From an uncultured Pelosinus sp. (GTDB lineage Bacteria > Bacillota > Negativicutes > UMGS1260): a stretch of DNA of 6,006 nt. Positions 1 through 6,006 of this stretch are shown here, in pieces. The stretch is from positions 1 to 6,006 of the forward strand of contig URQW01000137.1 of the NCBI GenBank assembly GCA_900550105.1, in the 5' to 3' direction. A program made the translations under genes and the position numbers. The notes below the pieces were generated by a model that did not search any database, was not told where the DNA came from, and worked only from the letters and a program-made list of their open reading frames with translations. Position 1 is the first letter of the stretch, and each line of letters starts with the position of its first letter.

Positions 1-1
1 T

Positions 2-307
2 ATTTGGGTCGGCATGGTTGATAGTATTACCGTCGCTGTATTGGCGATACTGCTAACTGGTATTATGGCTGCTCTTCCATTTGGACCTATTTTTGCGCAA
101 GCCGCTGGTTCTTTCCCGACAAATCCTGGCGTATCAATGGGCTTTGTAAATACCTGGGGCGCTGCTGCTGTTATGATTTTGCCGCCGGTTATGGGATCGC
201 TTGTTGACAGCTCTGGAACGTTTCTTTCCGCTTTCTACCTGTTAGGCGGTGTTGCTGCTCTAGCTAGTATTGGTTCATTAGGGTTAGTAAGCATTGCTAA
301 AAAATAA
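2..307 (+). CDS. MFS transporter, C-terminal part (5' end outside window)
   Basis: This is the C-terminal end of an integral membrane transporter. The reading frame is open from the first bases of the window, so the start lies upstream; the Met codon at 14 is internal. About 101 residues are visible, ending at TAA (305-307). Three hydrophobic segments can be seen at roughly visible residues 9-35, 44-66 and 74-98, which fit TM10 to TM12 of a 12-TM Major Facilitator Superfamily protein. Between the first two is a GSFPTNPGVSMGFVNTWG stretch, typical of the loop and Gly-rich start of TM11 in MFS proteins, followed by PPVMGSLVDSSG before TM12. The protein ends with a short basic tail (AKK). The substrate cannot be told from this fragment. 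A strong terminator 44 bp after the stop closes its transcription unit. The MFS assignment rests on topology and style, so it is good but not certain. Confidence 0.75.
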   Translation: MWVGMVDSITVAVLAILLTGIMAALPFGPIFAQAAGSFPTNPGVSMGFVNTWGAAAVMILPPVMGSLVDSSGTFLSAFYLLGGVAALASIGSLGLVSIAKK

Positions 308-319
308 TTAACTCCTATG

Positions 320-343
320 AAAATATCATTTTAAAATATCATT
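320..343. repeat. tandem 11-bp direct repeat
   Basis: AAAATATCATT occurs twice, at 320-330 and 333-343, separated by TT. It lies between the stop of the MFS gene and the terminator hairpin. Nothing shows a function; it may be a chance AT-rich duplication or a trace of replication slippage. Confidence 0.5.
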
Positions 344-350
344 GAGAAAA

Positions 351-383
351 CAATCTTGCCATTACGGTAAGATTGTTTTTTTT
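351..383 (+). terminator. rho-independent terminator of the MFS transporter gene
   Basis: A 10-bp stem pairs CAATCTTGCC (351-360) with GGTAAGATTG (366-375), including one G.U pair, around a 5-nt loop. It is followed at once by eight T (376-383). An AAAA run (347-350) precedes the stem, so weaker termination from the other strand is also possible, but no convergent gene is present. It separates the MFS gene from the EamA transporter gene. Confidence 0.92.
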
Positions 384-397
384 GCCAATCCTTTCAT

Positions 398-435
398 TTA
401 AGAAGCTTGACTTGATAGAGTATAATAAATAAAAA
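398..435 (+). promoter_or_regulatory. probable sigma-A type promoter region of the EamA transporter gene
   Basis: A perfect TATAAT (421-426) has a weak -35 match, TTAAGA (398-403), at 17-bp spacing. An overlapping option is TTGACT (407-412) with TAAAAA (430-435), also 17 bp apart. The region follows a terminator and precedes a gene with its own ribosome binding site, so a promoter is expected here. Which pair is used cannot be decided by eye. Confidence 0.5.
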
Positions 436-448
436 TAACATCTTTCTA

Positions 449-460
449 TTTATTAATAAA
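449..460. promoter_or_regulatory. 12-bp perfect palindrome, possible operator
   Basis: TTTATTAATAAA is a perfect inverted repeat lying between the probable -10 box and the Shine-Dalgarno of the EamA transporter gene. Its position would suit a repressor site in the early transcribed region. The sequence is very AT-rich, so chance is a real alternative, and no regulator gene is adjacent. Confidence 0.25.
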
Positions 461-475
461 AAGTCTCTTTAGAGT

Positions 476-479
476 GGAG
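476..479 (+). promoter_or_regulatory. ribosome binding site supporting the TTG start
   Basis: GGAG stands 9 nt before TTG at 489. No ATG or GTG in this frame sits better against it, and the first TM segment begins only a few residues later, so this site decides the start. A short CTCT-TT-AGAG inverted repeat (465-474) lies immediately upstream. Confidence 0.7.
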
Positions 480-488
480 TGATTACGC

Positions 489-1412
489 TTGCTGCAGTCT
501 TATCGCGTACTTATTATGCTGGTTATCTGTAATTTTCTTTGGGCCGGTAATTTTGTTTTTGGCAAAGTGGTTATAGCTGATTTATCACCGTTATGGATTA
601 CCTTTCTTCGCTGGCTTTTGGCGTTATTGTTTTTATTTCCTTTAGCCGGGTATTTGGAACAGCCTAATTGGCGAAAAGCCTTAAGGCAATGGCCGTTGCT
701 CGTAGCTATGGGATTGTTCGGTGTTATCTTTTATAATTTGATTCTTTATTCCGCTTTATCTTATACGACGCCGACAAATGCATCGCTAGTAGCATCGTTA
801 AATCCTGCTGTACTAGTAGCTGCTTCGATTGTTTTATATCGGGAACGTTTTTCATTATGGCAGTTTTTGGGGTTTGTTTTATCATTATGTGGTGTAGTTA
901 GCGTGCTCTTGAATGGTCAATGGGAGCGATTACTCTCACTTACGTTCAACCAAGGTGATTTGCTCATGTTTGGAGCCGTTCTTGTTTGGACTGTTTATTC
1001 TTTTTTGGCAAAATACTTGCAAAGTGGGCCTATAACGGCAACGGCTCTATCAACCACTTTTGCTGTTGTACTTATGGCTCCATTGGCATTAAGCGATTTT
1101 CCCCAATGGCAGCAACTTCAGCCAGTGACTTTCCTGGGTATTGGGTATATGGTACTGTTTCCCTCTGTATGCTCTTTCGTGTTTTGGAATCAGGCCGTGC
1201 TAGCAATTGGTGCAAGCCGAGCTGGTATCTTTTTAAATTTAATTCCTGTCTTTACGGCACTGATTGGTTTTTTCCTTGGCGAAAGCTTGTCTGTATGGCA
1301 AGGGCTTGGTGGTTTACTTGTGTTCAGCGGTGTTTATTTGACTACTGGGCGTTTTCCCAGAACAAGGAAAACGCAAAGCAAGTTAAAAGTTTGCCGCAGT
1401 TCTGACTTATGA
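489..1412 (+). CDS. EamA/DMT-family transporter, 10 TM
   Basis: This is a complete 307-residue inner-membrane permease of the drug/metabolite transporter superfamily, within the family's usual ~290-310 residues. Two homologous EamA halves are visible, at about residues 8-141 and 155-287, each with about five hydrophobic segments. TM1 has the typical NFLWAGNFVFGK (15-26). The half-repeats share matching landmarks: SLNPAV (103-108) against NLIPVF (250-255), and Y-R118-E119 against G264-E265, each followed by a short loop and a Trp-Gln (124-125, 270-271). A basic, polar tail of about 20 residues (from 288) probably lies in the cytoplasm. Translation starts at TTG with GGAG 9 nt upstream, and the stop is TGA. 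Family members export amino acids, metabolites or drugs; the substrate here is unknown. It sits alone between a terminator and the miaB promoter, so it is probably monocistronic. Confidence 0.9.
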   Translation: MLQSYRVLIMLVICNFLWAGNFVFGKVVIADLSPLWITFLRWLLALLFLFPLAGYLEQPNWRKALRQWPLLVAMGLFGVIFYNLILYSALSYTTPTNASLVASLNPAVLVAASIVLYRERFSLWQFLGFVLSLCGVVSVLLNGQWERLLSLTFNQGDLLMFGAVLVWTVYSFLAKYLQSGPITATALSTTFAVVLMAPLALSDFPQWQQLQPVTFLGIGYMVLFPSVCSFVFWNQAVLAIGASRAGIFLNLIPVFTALIGFFLGESLSVWQGLGGLLVFSGVYLTTGRFPRTRKTQSKLKVCRSSDL

Positions 1413-1426
1413 TCATTCTTCGCAAC

Positions 1427-1456
1427 TTGTTTTGTCGGCAGAGCTTGATATATAAT
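1427..1456 (+). promoter_or_regulatory. probable promoter of the miaB-mutS-mutL operon
   Basis: A perfect TATAAT (1451-1456) is preceded at 18 bp by a weak -35 match, TTGTTT (1427-1432). An overlapping TGA-TATATA (1446-1454) gives an extended -10 alternative. Transcription would start near 1463, giving an untranslated leader of about 45 nt with GAGGGA (1498-1503) 5 nt before the miaB ATG. No clear terminator separates this from the transporter gene, so some readthrough is possible. Confidence 0.5.
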
Positions 1457-1508
1457 AAGGTGATAGTTTAGTTTTTTAGTATAAAACGAAGGAAATTGAG
1501 GGATAAAC

Positions 1509-2855
1509 ATGGATCAACAGACCGGGACAAAATATAGTCTCATTTATACATATGGCTGTCAGATGAATCAAGCGGATTCGGAAAAATTAGAAGGACAGCT
1601 GCGCCAAGCTGGCTATGAAGCAACGGATTCGCAGGAGCAGGCTGATTTAATTTTGATAAATACTTGTTGTGTTAGAGAAAGCGCCGAAAAGAAAATCTAC
1701 GGAAAAATCGGGGAGTTTAAACGCCTTAAGGCGTTAAATCCTAATTTGATTCTAGCAATTGCTGGCTGCATGGCCCAAAAGGATCGAGAAAAACTGTTAA
1801 AAAAAGCGCCTCATGTTGATCTTGTCTTAGGAACAAATAGCGCTGACCAGCTTGTTGCAGCGATCGAAAAAATCGAAACAACCAGAGAAAAAATTGTAGC
1901 CGTTTGGGAGCAATCGCCAGCCTTTGGGGAAGAAGGGCCAGCGGTACGTCATGGCCAGCTAAACGCCTGGGTACCTATTATGTATGGTTGCAATAATTTT
2001 TGCACCTATTGTATTGTCCCTTATGTGCGTGGACGGGAACGTAGTCGCCGACCGGAAGATATTCTAGCTGAAATTGCCGATTTGGGTCGTGATGGCTTTA
2101 AAGAAATTATGCTGCTGGGGCAAAACGTAAATTCCTATGGAAAAGATGCTGATTTTGGCTTTGATTTTGCGGATCTGCTTACCGCGGTGGATCAGGCCGG
2201 CTCTGTTCCAAGAGTTCGTTATATGACATCACATCCTCGCGACATGAACGAAAAGGTTATTGAAGCGATTGCCTCAGGCAAAACTCTTTGCGAGCATTTT
2301 CATTTGCCCATTCAGTCTGGCAGCAATGAAATTATGCGTCGCATGAATCGAGGCTATACGCGCGACACCTATCGCAAGATTGTAGAAACAATTCGCCATA
2401 AGATTCCTCACGCGAGTCTTACGACCGATTTAATTGTAGGTTTTCCTGGCGAAACGGAAGAACTGTTTTTAGAAACCTTAGAATTTATTAAAGAAATTCA
2501 ATTTGATGCGGCTTATACATTCTTGTACTCGAAACGTTCGGGAACGCCAGCAGCTACCTTTGATGAGCAAGTGACATTAGATGTAAAAAAAGATAGATTA
2601 AACCGCCTGATGGAAGTGCAAAATGAGGTCAGCCTCACTTTGAATCGAAAGCTAGCAGGCGAGATAGTCGAAGTTCTTGTAGAAGGTCCTAGTAAAAATG
2701 ATCCGACTGTGTATACAGGACGTACGAGAACGAATAAAATTGTTCTTTGGGATAAGGGCGCTACGGAACAAGCTGGCGATTTTATTTCCGTAAAAATTGA
2801 TAAAGCGCAAACTTGGGTACTTAAAGGAACCCGGATCGATTCTCTAAGTAAGTAG
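1509..2855 (+). CDS. miaB: tRNA-2-methylthio-N6-dimethylallyladenosine synthase MiaB
   Basis: MiaB is a cytoplasmic radical-SAM methylthiotransferase that converts i6A37 to ms2i6A37 in tRNAs reading codons starting with U, acting after the prenyltransferase MiaA. All parts are visible in 448 residues, the usual length. The N-terminal domain carries three expected auxiliary-cluster cysteines in YGCQMN (C17), NTCCVRESAE (C53, with an extra neighbour C54) and AGCMAQ (C87). The radical-SAM domain has CNNFCTYC (C161, C165, C168) followed by GRERSR (175-180) and LLGQNVNSYG (202-211). A C-terminal TRAM RNA-binding domain covers about 380-443. The full MiaB pattern, with no loop typical of MtaB or RimO, favours MiaB over these paralogues. 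The ATG start has GAGGGA 5 nt upstream. It is the first gene of the operon, with mutS 12 bp downstream. Confidence 0.97.
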   Translation: MDQQTGTKYSLIYTYGCQMNQADSEKLEGQLRQAGYEATDSQEQADLILINTCCVRESAEKKIYGKIGEFKRLKALNPNLILAIAGCMAQKDREKLLKKAPHVDLVLGTNSADQLVAAIEKIETTREKIVAVWEQSPAFGEEGPAVRHGQLNAWVPIMYGCNNFCTYCIVPYVRGRERSRRPEDILAEIADLGRDGFKEIMLLGQNVNSYGKDADFGFDFADLLTAVDQAGSVPRVRYMTSHPRDMNEKVIEAIASGKTLCEHFHLPIQSGSNEIMRRMNRGYTRDTYRKIVETIRHKIPHASLTTDLIVGFPGETEELFLETLEFIKEIQFDAAYTFLYSKRSGTPAATFDEQVTLDVKKDRLNRLMEVQNEVSLTLNRKLAGEIVEVLVEGPSKNDPTVYTGRTRTNKIVLWDKGATEQAGDFISVKIDKAQTWVLKGTRIDSLSK

Positions 2856-2860
2856 AGGAG
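2854..2860 (+). promoter_or_regulatory. mutS ribosome binding site overlapping the miaB stop
   Basis: AGAGGAG lies 7 nt before the mutS ATG at 2868 and shares its first two bases with the miaB TAG (2853-2855). A ribosome ending miaB therefore sits on the mutS initiation site, which fits coupled translation. Confidence 0.8.
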
Positions 2861-2867
2861 ACATATT

Positions 2868-5459
2868 ATGGCTTACACACCAATGCTTGAACAATATCTT
2901 GCCGTCAAGGAGCAACATAAGGAAGAGATTCTTTTTTTTCGCCTTGGCGATTTTTATGAAATGTTTTTTGATGATGCGAAAGTGGCTTCGAGAGAACTGG
3001 AAATTACCCTTACAGGCCGTGATGGCGGAGGCGGCAATCGTATTCCCATGTGCGGCGTTCCTTACCATGCTGCGGATAATTATATTGCTAAATTAATTGC
3101 CAAGGGATATAAAGTTGCTATTTGCGAGCAAGTGGAGGATCCCAAAGCAGCGAAAGGCATTGTTCGTCGGGAAGTTACTAAAATTATTACAGCAGGTACA
3201 TTGACGCAGGAAAGTTTGCTGAGTGACTTAAATAATAACTATTTGGCTGTACTTTACGAAAAAGACTTGACACTCGCCTTAGCCGCTGCTGATATATCAA
3301 CAGGGGAGTGTTTCTGGGCGGCCTTCAATAGTGATGATCGTTATTCTGCCTGTTTTGACTTTCTCTATCGTCTAATGCCTTCGGAAATTATTTTAGCCAG
3401 CTCTTTGTTAGAAGAGAAGCAAGTACGAGCTTTTATGCAAGATCGTCTGACAGGTTGCACGGCATCGTCCTTTCAAGCTGCTGATACGACAGTCTGTCCT
3501 TTTGTTACGCAGCATTTTACCGTAGAAGAACACCCGGCTGATCGAACGGCACACGAGGCGGTAGAATATTTACTAGCTTATTTGCATCACACGCTGAAAA
3601 ATGATTGTTCCCATGTAAATCGTCTGACACAATATGAATTATCGGCTCATTTAATTCTTGACGCCTCGACGTTACGCAATCTAGAAATTACGCGCAATAT
3701 GAAAGAAGGCGGAAAAAAAGGCACGTTGCTTTCCGTCCTTGATTTCACGCAGACGGCTATGGGCGGGCGTCTATTAAAACGTTGGCTCGAATATCCCCTA
3801 GTGCAACGAGAAAAAATTATGGAACGGCAAGATGCGGTAGCCGAATTCATCGAAGAAGCGGCTTTACGGCTAGAACTGCGTGAAGCGTTGCAAAACATTT
3901 ACGATTTTGAAAGAATTTTGACACGGATTGAGGTCGGCACAGCCAATGCGAGGGACTTAAAGGCTCTTGGCGCCTCGTTGGCGGCATTGCCTGACTTGAA
4001 AAATTTATTGGCTCGTACGAGGTCGTCGCTGCTTATTCAAATTTATGAACAGCTGGATCTGCACGAATCACTGGCGGCGCTGCTGGCAGCGGCTATTGTC
4101 GATGAGCCGCCGTTTTCAGTACGGGAAGGCGCGATGATACGAAGCGGCTATCATGAAGAACTTGATGCGTTGCGTCTTTTGGCAAAAGATAATCGTCAGT
4201 GGATTCAAGATGTTGAAACAAGAGAAAAAGAAGTCACTGGAATCAAAACTTTAAAAATTGGCTATAATAAAGTTTTTGGTTACTATATCGAAGTAAGCCG
4301 CGCCCAGTCGGCACTTGTACCACCTACGTATATGCGCAAGCAGACTTTGGCAAATGCCGAGCGCTATATTACACCTGAGCTCAAAGAATACGAATCAAAA
4401 GTTCTCGGAGCGCAAGAAAAGATTGTGCAGATTGAGTATGAGCTTTTTTGCGAAATCCGTGAACAAATTAAAGCGTATATTCCGGCTATGCAGCTTTCAG
4501 CCAGACTGATTGCCGCCTGTGATACCCTGGCTAGCTTTGCTGAAGCGGCGCAGCGTTATCAATATATAAGACCAGCTTTATCGAAAGAAAAGCAAATTGT
4601 CATTCAAGATGGACGACATCCTGTTGTTGAACGGTTATTGCGCGGGGAAATGTTTGTTCCTAATGATACTAAGCTGAACCACCGTGATCATGAAATGATT
4701 ATCTTAACAGGGCCCAATATGGCAGGGAAATCAACTTATATGCGGCAAGTAGCGTTGCTTACTCTTATGGCTCAAGCGGGTAGTTTTATACCGGCGGCAT
4801 CGGCGCAAATTTATCCTGTTGACCGTATTTTCACTCGTGTCGGCGCGAGTGATGATTTAGCTACAGGACAAAGTACTTTTATGGTTGAAATGAGTGAAGT
4901 GGCTCATATTTTAAGCCATGCTACGAAGAACAGTTTAGTGATTCTTGATGAAATTGGTCGGGGGACAAGCACTTATGATGGTATGAGTATTGCTCGTTCA
5001 GTGATTGAATTCATGGAAGAAAAGATCCAAGCCTTTACGCTATTTGCTACGCATTATCATGAACTGACTAGACTAGCGGAAGCGTCGCCGCGACTAAAGA
5101 ATTATTCCATTGCTGTAAAAGAGCGGGGGAAAGATGTTATTTTTCTACGGCGCATTATTGCTGGCGGCGCTGATAAGAGTTATGGGATTCATGTAGCTCA
5201 GCTAGCCGGATTGCCTAAAAAGCTGATTGCGCGTGCTGAGGAGATTTTAAATGATATTGAACAGTGCCGACCTGAAATGGCTTTTGTCGCCGAAGAACCG
5301 CCAAAGAAAATAAAAGAGGCGGCGCCTGTCTTAGATCTTTTTTCGCAAGCCGTGATAGAAGAGCTTTTGGCTGTTGATGTCATGTCCCTTACGCCGATCG
5401 AAGCCTTAAACCGCTTATATCAGCTACAGAATCAGGCCAAGGAGGAGGTGGGGCGCTAA
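2868..5459 (+). CDS. mutS: DNA mismatch repair protein MutS
   Basis: MutS binds mismatches and small loops in newly copied DNA and, as an ATP-driven sliding clamp, recruits MutL. The 863 residues match MutS1 length (about 850-860). Domain I holds the mismatch-reading F29-x-E31 in FRLGDFYEMF, and IPMCGVPYH and CEQVEDP follow. The connector, lever and clamp domains follow, with the conserved KIGYNKVFGYYIEV at 463-476. The ATPase domain has Walker A GPNMAGKS (615-622, Lys621), Walker B and signature DEIGRGTST (694-702) and ATHYHEL with His729 (727-733). The tail carries a clamp-motif-like VLDLF (821-825) and a C-terminal LTPIEALNRLYQL helix typical of the oligomerisation domain. The presence of domain I and the F-x-E motif excludes MutS2. 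An 8-T run (2932-2939) lies at codons 22-24. It follows miaB by 12 bp and abuts mutL. Confidence 0.99.
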   Translation: MAYTPMLEQYLAVKEQHKEEILFFRLGDFYEMFFDDAKVASRELEITLTGRDGGGGNRIPMCGVPYHAADNYIAKLIAKGYKVAICEQVEDPKAAKGIVRREVTKIITAGTLTQESLLSDLNNNYLAVLYEKDLTLALAAADISTGECFWAAFNSDDRYSACFDFLYRLMPSEIILASSLLEEKQVRAFMQDRLTGCTASSFQAADTTVCPFVTQHFTVEEHPADRTAHEAVEYLLAYLHHTLKNDCSHVNRLTQYELSAHLILDASTLRNLEITRNMKEGGKKGTLLSVLDFTQTAMGGRLLKRWLEYPLVQREKIMERQDAVAEFIEEAALRLELREALQNIYDFERILTRIEVGTANARDLKALGASLAALPDLKNLLARTRSSLLIQIYEQLDLHESLAALLAAAIVDEPPFSVREGAMIRSGYHEELDALRLLAKDNRQWIQDVETREKEVTGIKTLKIGYNKVFGYYIEVSRAQSALVPPTYMRKQTLANAERYITPELKEYESKVLGAQEKIVQIEYELFCEIREQIKAYIPAMQLSARLIAACDTLASFAEAAQRYQYIRPALSKEKQIVIQDGRHPVVERLLRGEMFVPNDTKLNHRDHEMIILTGPNMAGKSTYMRQVALLTLMAQAGSFIPAASAQIYPVDRIFTRVGASDDLATGQSTFMVEMSEVAHILSHATKNSLVILDEIGRGTSTYDGMSIARSVIEFMEEKIQAFTLFATHYHELTRLAEASPRLKNYSIAVKERGKDVIFLRRIIAGGADKSYGIHVAQLAGLPKKLIARAEEILNDIEQCRPEMAFVAEEPPKKIKEAAPVLDLFSQAVIEELLAVDVMSLTPIEALNRLYQLQNQAKEEVGR
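5439..5449 (+). promoter_or_regulatory. mutL ribosome binding site inside the mutS coding end
   Basis: AAGGAGGAGGT contains two overlapping GGAGG cores (5441-5445 and 5444-5448) and lies 10 nt before the mutL ATG at 5460. It is read as Lys-Glu-Glu-Val near the MutS C-terminus. Its strength and place support ATG 5460 as the start. Confidence 0.8.
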
Positions 5460-6006
5460 ATGCAGGAAGAAACGGTTGTACGGATTCTCGATGAAAATAC
5501 AGCCAATAAAATTGCGGCAGGAGAAGTGGTGGAACGACCGGCTTCGATTGTCAAAGAGTTGATCGAAAACTCCCTTGACGCCCAAAGTACTATCATTGAA
5601 GTAGAAATTAAAGCAGGCGGCACGGAATTCATCCGTATTAACGACAACGGGCGCGGGATGAGCCAAGAAAACGCCCGTCTCGCTATTTTGCGTCATGCTA
5701 CAAGTAAAATTCGTTCTGCTGATGATCTATCGCAGCTTACATCACTCGGTTTTCGCGGCGAAGCTTTACCGAGTATTGCCGCGGTTTCTAAATTTACGCT
5801 GCTCACCAGACGACCTGGCGATGAACTCGGCACAAAAGTTGAGATTTCCGGCGGACAGCTGCTTGACGTCATCGAAGCGGGAACCTCTGTCGGCACCTCA
5901 GTCATAATAAAAGATTTATTTTTTAACACGCCGGCCAGACGTAAATTTTTAAAGACCGTAGCAACAGAAAGCTCGCAGATTCATGATATTGTCGGCAAAC
6001 TTGCAT
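5460..6006 (+). CDS. mutL: DNA mismatch repair protein MutL, N-terminal part (3' end outside window)
   Basis: MutL is the GHKL-family ATPase that couples mismatch recognition by MutS to strand cutting and removal. Only 182 codons and one base are present. The N-terminal ATPase motifs are intact: KIAAGEVVERP (17-27); motif I ENSLDA (36-41), with catalytic Glu36 and Mg-binding Asn37; motif II NDNGRGM (61-67); HATSK (79-83); motif III GFRGEAL (97-103); and the NTPARRKF motif at 5929-5952. Pro104 follows GEAL where Ala is more usual. The ATG directly follows the mutS TAA, so translation is probably coupled. Most Firmicutes MutL proteins carry a C-terminal endonuclease domain (DQHA-x2-E-x4-E), but that part lies beyond the window and cannot be judged. 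Confidence 0.98.
   Translation, partial: MQEETVVRILDENTANKIAAGEVVERPASIVKELIENSLDAQSTIIEVEIKAGGTEFIRINDNGRGMSQENARLAILRHATSKIRSADDLSQLTSLGFRGEALPSIAAVSKFTLLTRRPGDELGTKVEISGGQLLDVIEAGTSVGTSVIIKDLFFNTPARRKFLKTVATESSQIHDIVGKLA

Noticed and set aside
407..426. TTGACT (407-412) paired with TATAAT (421-426) as one promoter
   Set aside because: The spacing is only 8 bp, too short for a sigma-A type promoter; each box needs a different partner.
986..1405. 139-codon open frame on the + strand inside the EamA transporter gene
   Set aside because: It lies wholly within a well-supported membrane protein in another frame, has no ribosome binding site of note and its translation resembles no family; it is a shadow.
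1373..1435. Intrinsic terminator after the EamA transporter gene
   Set aside because: The pairing closes a 39-nt loop and is not followed by a T-tract, so it does not meet the usual criteria.
2844..3068. 74-codon open frame on the - strand over the miaB-mutS junction
   Set aside because: It is antisense to the conserved MutS N-terminus and has no recognisable protein character.
5424..5696. 90-codon open frame on the - strand over the start of mutL
   Set aside because: It mirrors the conserved GHKL motifs of MutL and is explained by codon bias of the real gene.
1..6006. A new defence, mobile or CRISPR system
   Set aside because: All long coding regions belong to known housekeeping or transporter families. 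I saw no spaced repeats, transposase, integrase, tRNA gene, attachment site or phage protein.

Overview
The window is a stretch of bacterial chromosome, all on the + strand. It looks like a Firmicutes (Bacillota) genome of moderate-to-low G+C. Reasons for this are strong AGGAGG-type ribosome binding sites, a TTG start codon, a T-tailed intrinsic terminator, and the order miaB-mutS-mutL, which is common in clostridia and Negativicutes. The protein style, such as the MiaB NTCCVRESAE motif, suggests Negativicutes relatives such as Pelosinus or Sporomusa, but this is inference from memory and not a search.

Layout: positions 2-307 hold the last ~101 codons of a Major Facilitator Superfamily transporter, closed by a clear rho-independent terminator at 351-383. 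The 181-bp gap to the next gene also holds a tandem 11-bp repeat, an AT-rich promoter region and a 12-bp palindrome. Positions 489-1412 encode a complete 10-TM EamA/DMT-family transporter starting at TTG. A 96-bp gap with a TATAAT -10 box then leads into miaB (1509-2855), mutS (2868-5459) and the first 182 codons of mutL (from 5460, cut by the window end).

The three downstream genes form a tight operon. There are 12 bp between miaB and mutS, with the mutS Shine-Dalgarno overlapping the miaB stop. There are 0 bp between mutS and mutL (TAA directly followed by ATG), with the mutL Shine-Dalgarno inside the mutS coding end. MiaB is a radical-SAM enzyme that methylthiolates i6A37 of tRNAs. MutS recognises mismatches and MutL is its ATP-dependent partner, so the operon joins tRNA modification to DNA mismatch repair. 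In many Firmicutes miaA and hfq follow mutL, but they would lie outside this window. The two transporters are separate transcription units with no visible functional link to the operon.

I found no mobile element, CRISPR array, RNA gene or clearly new system. The points most worth a second look are an 8-T homopolymer just before the mismatch-reading motif of mutS, a variant beta-clamp-binding motif in the MutS tail, and the coupled gene junctions.
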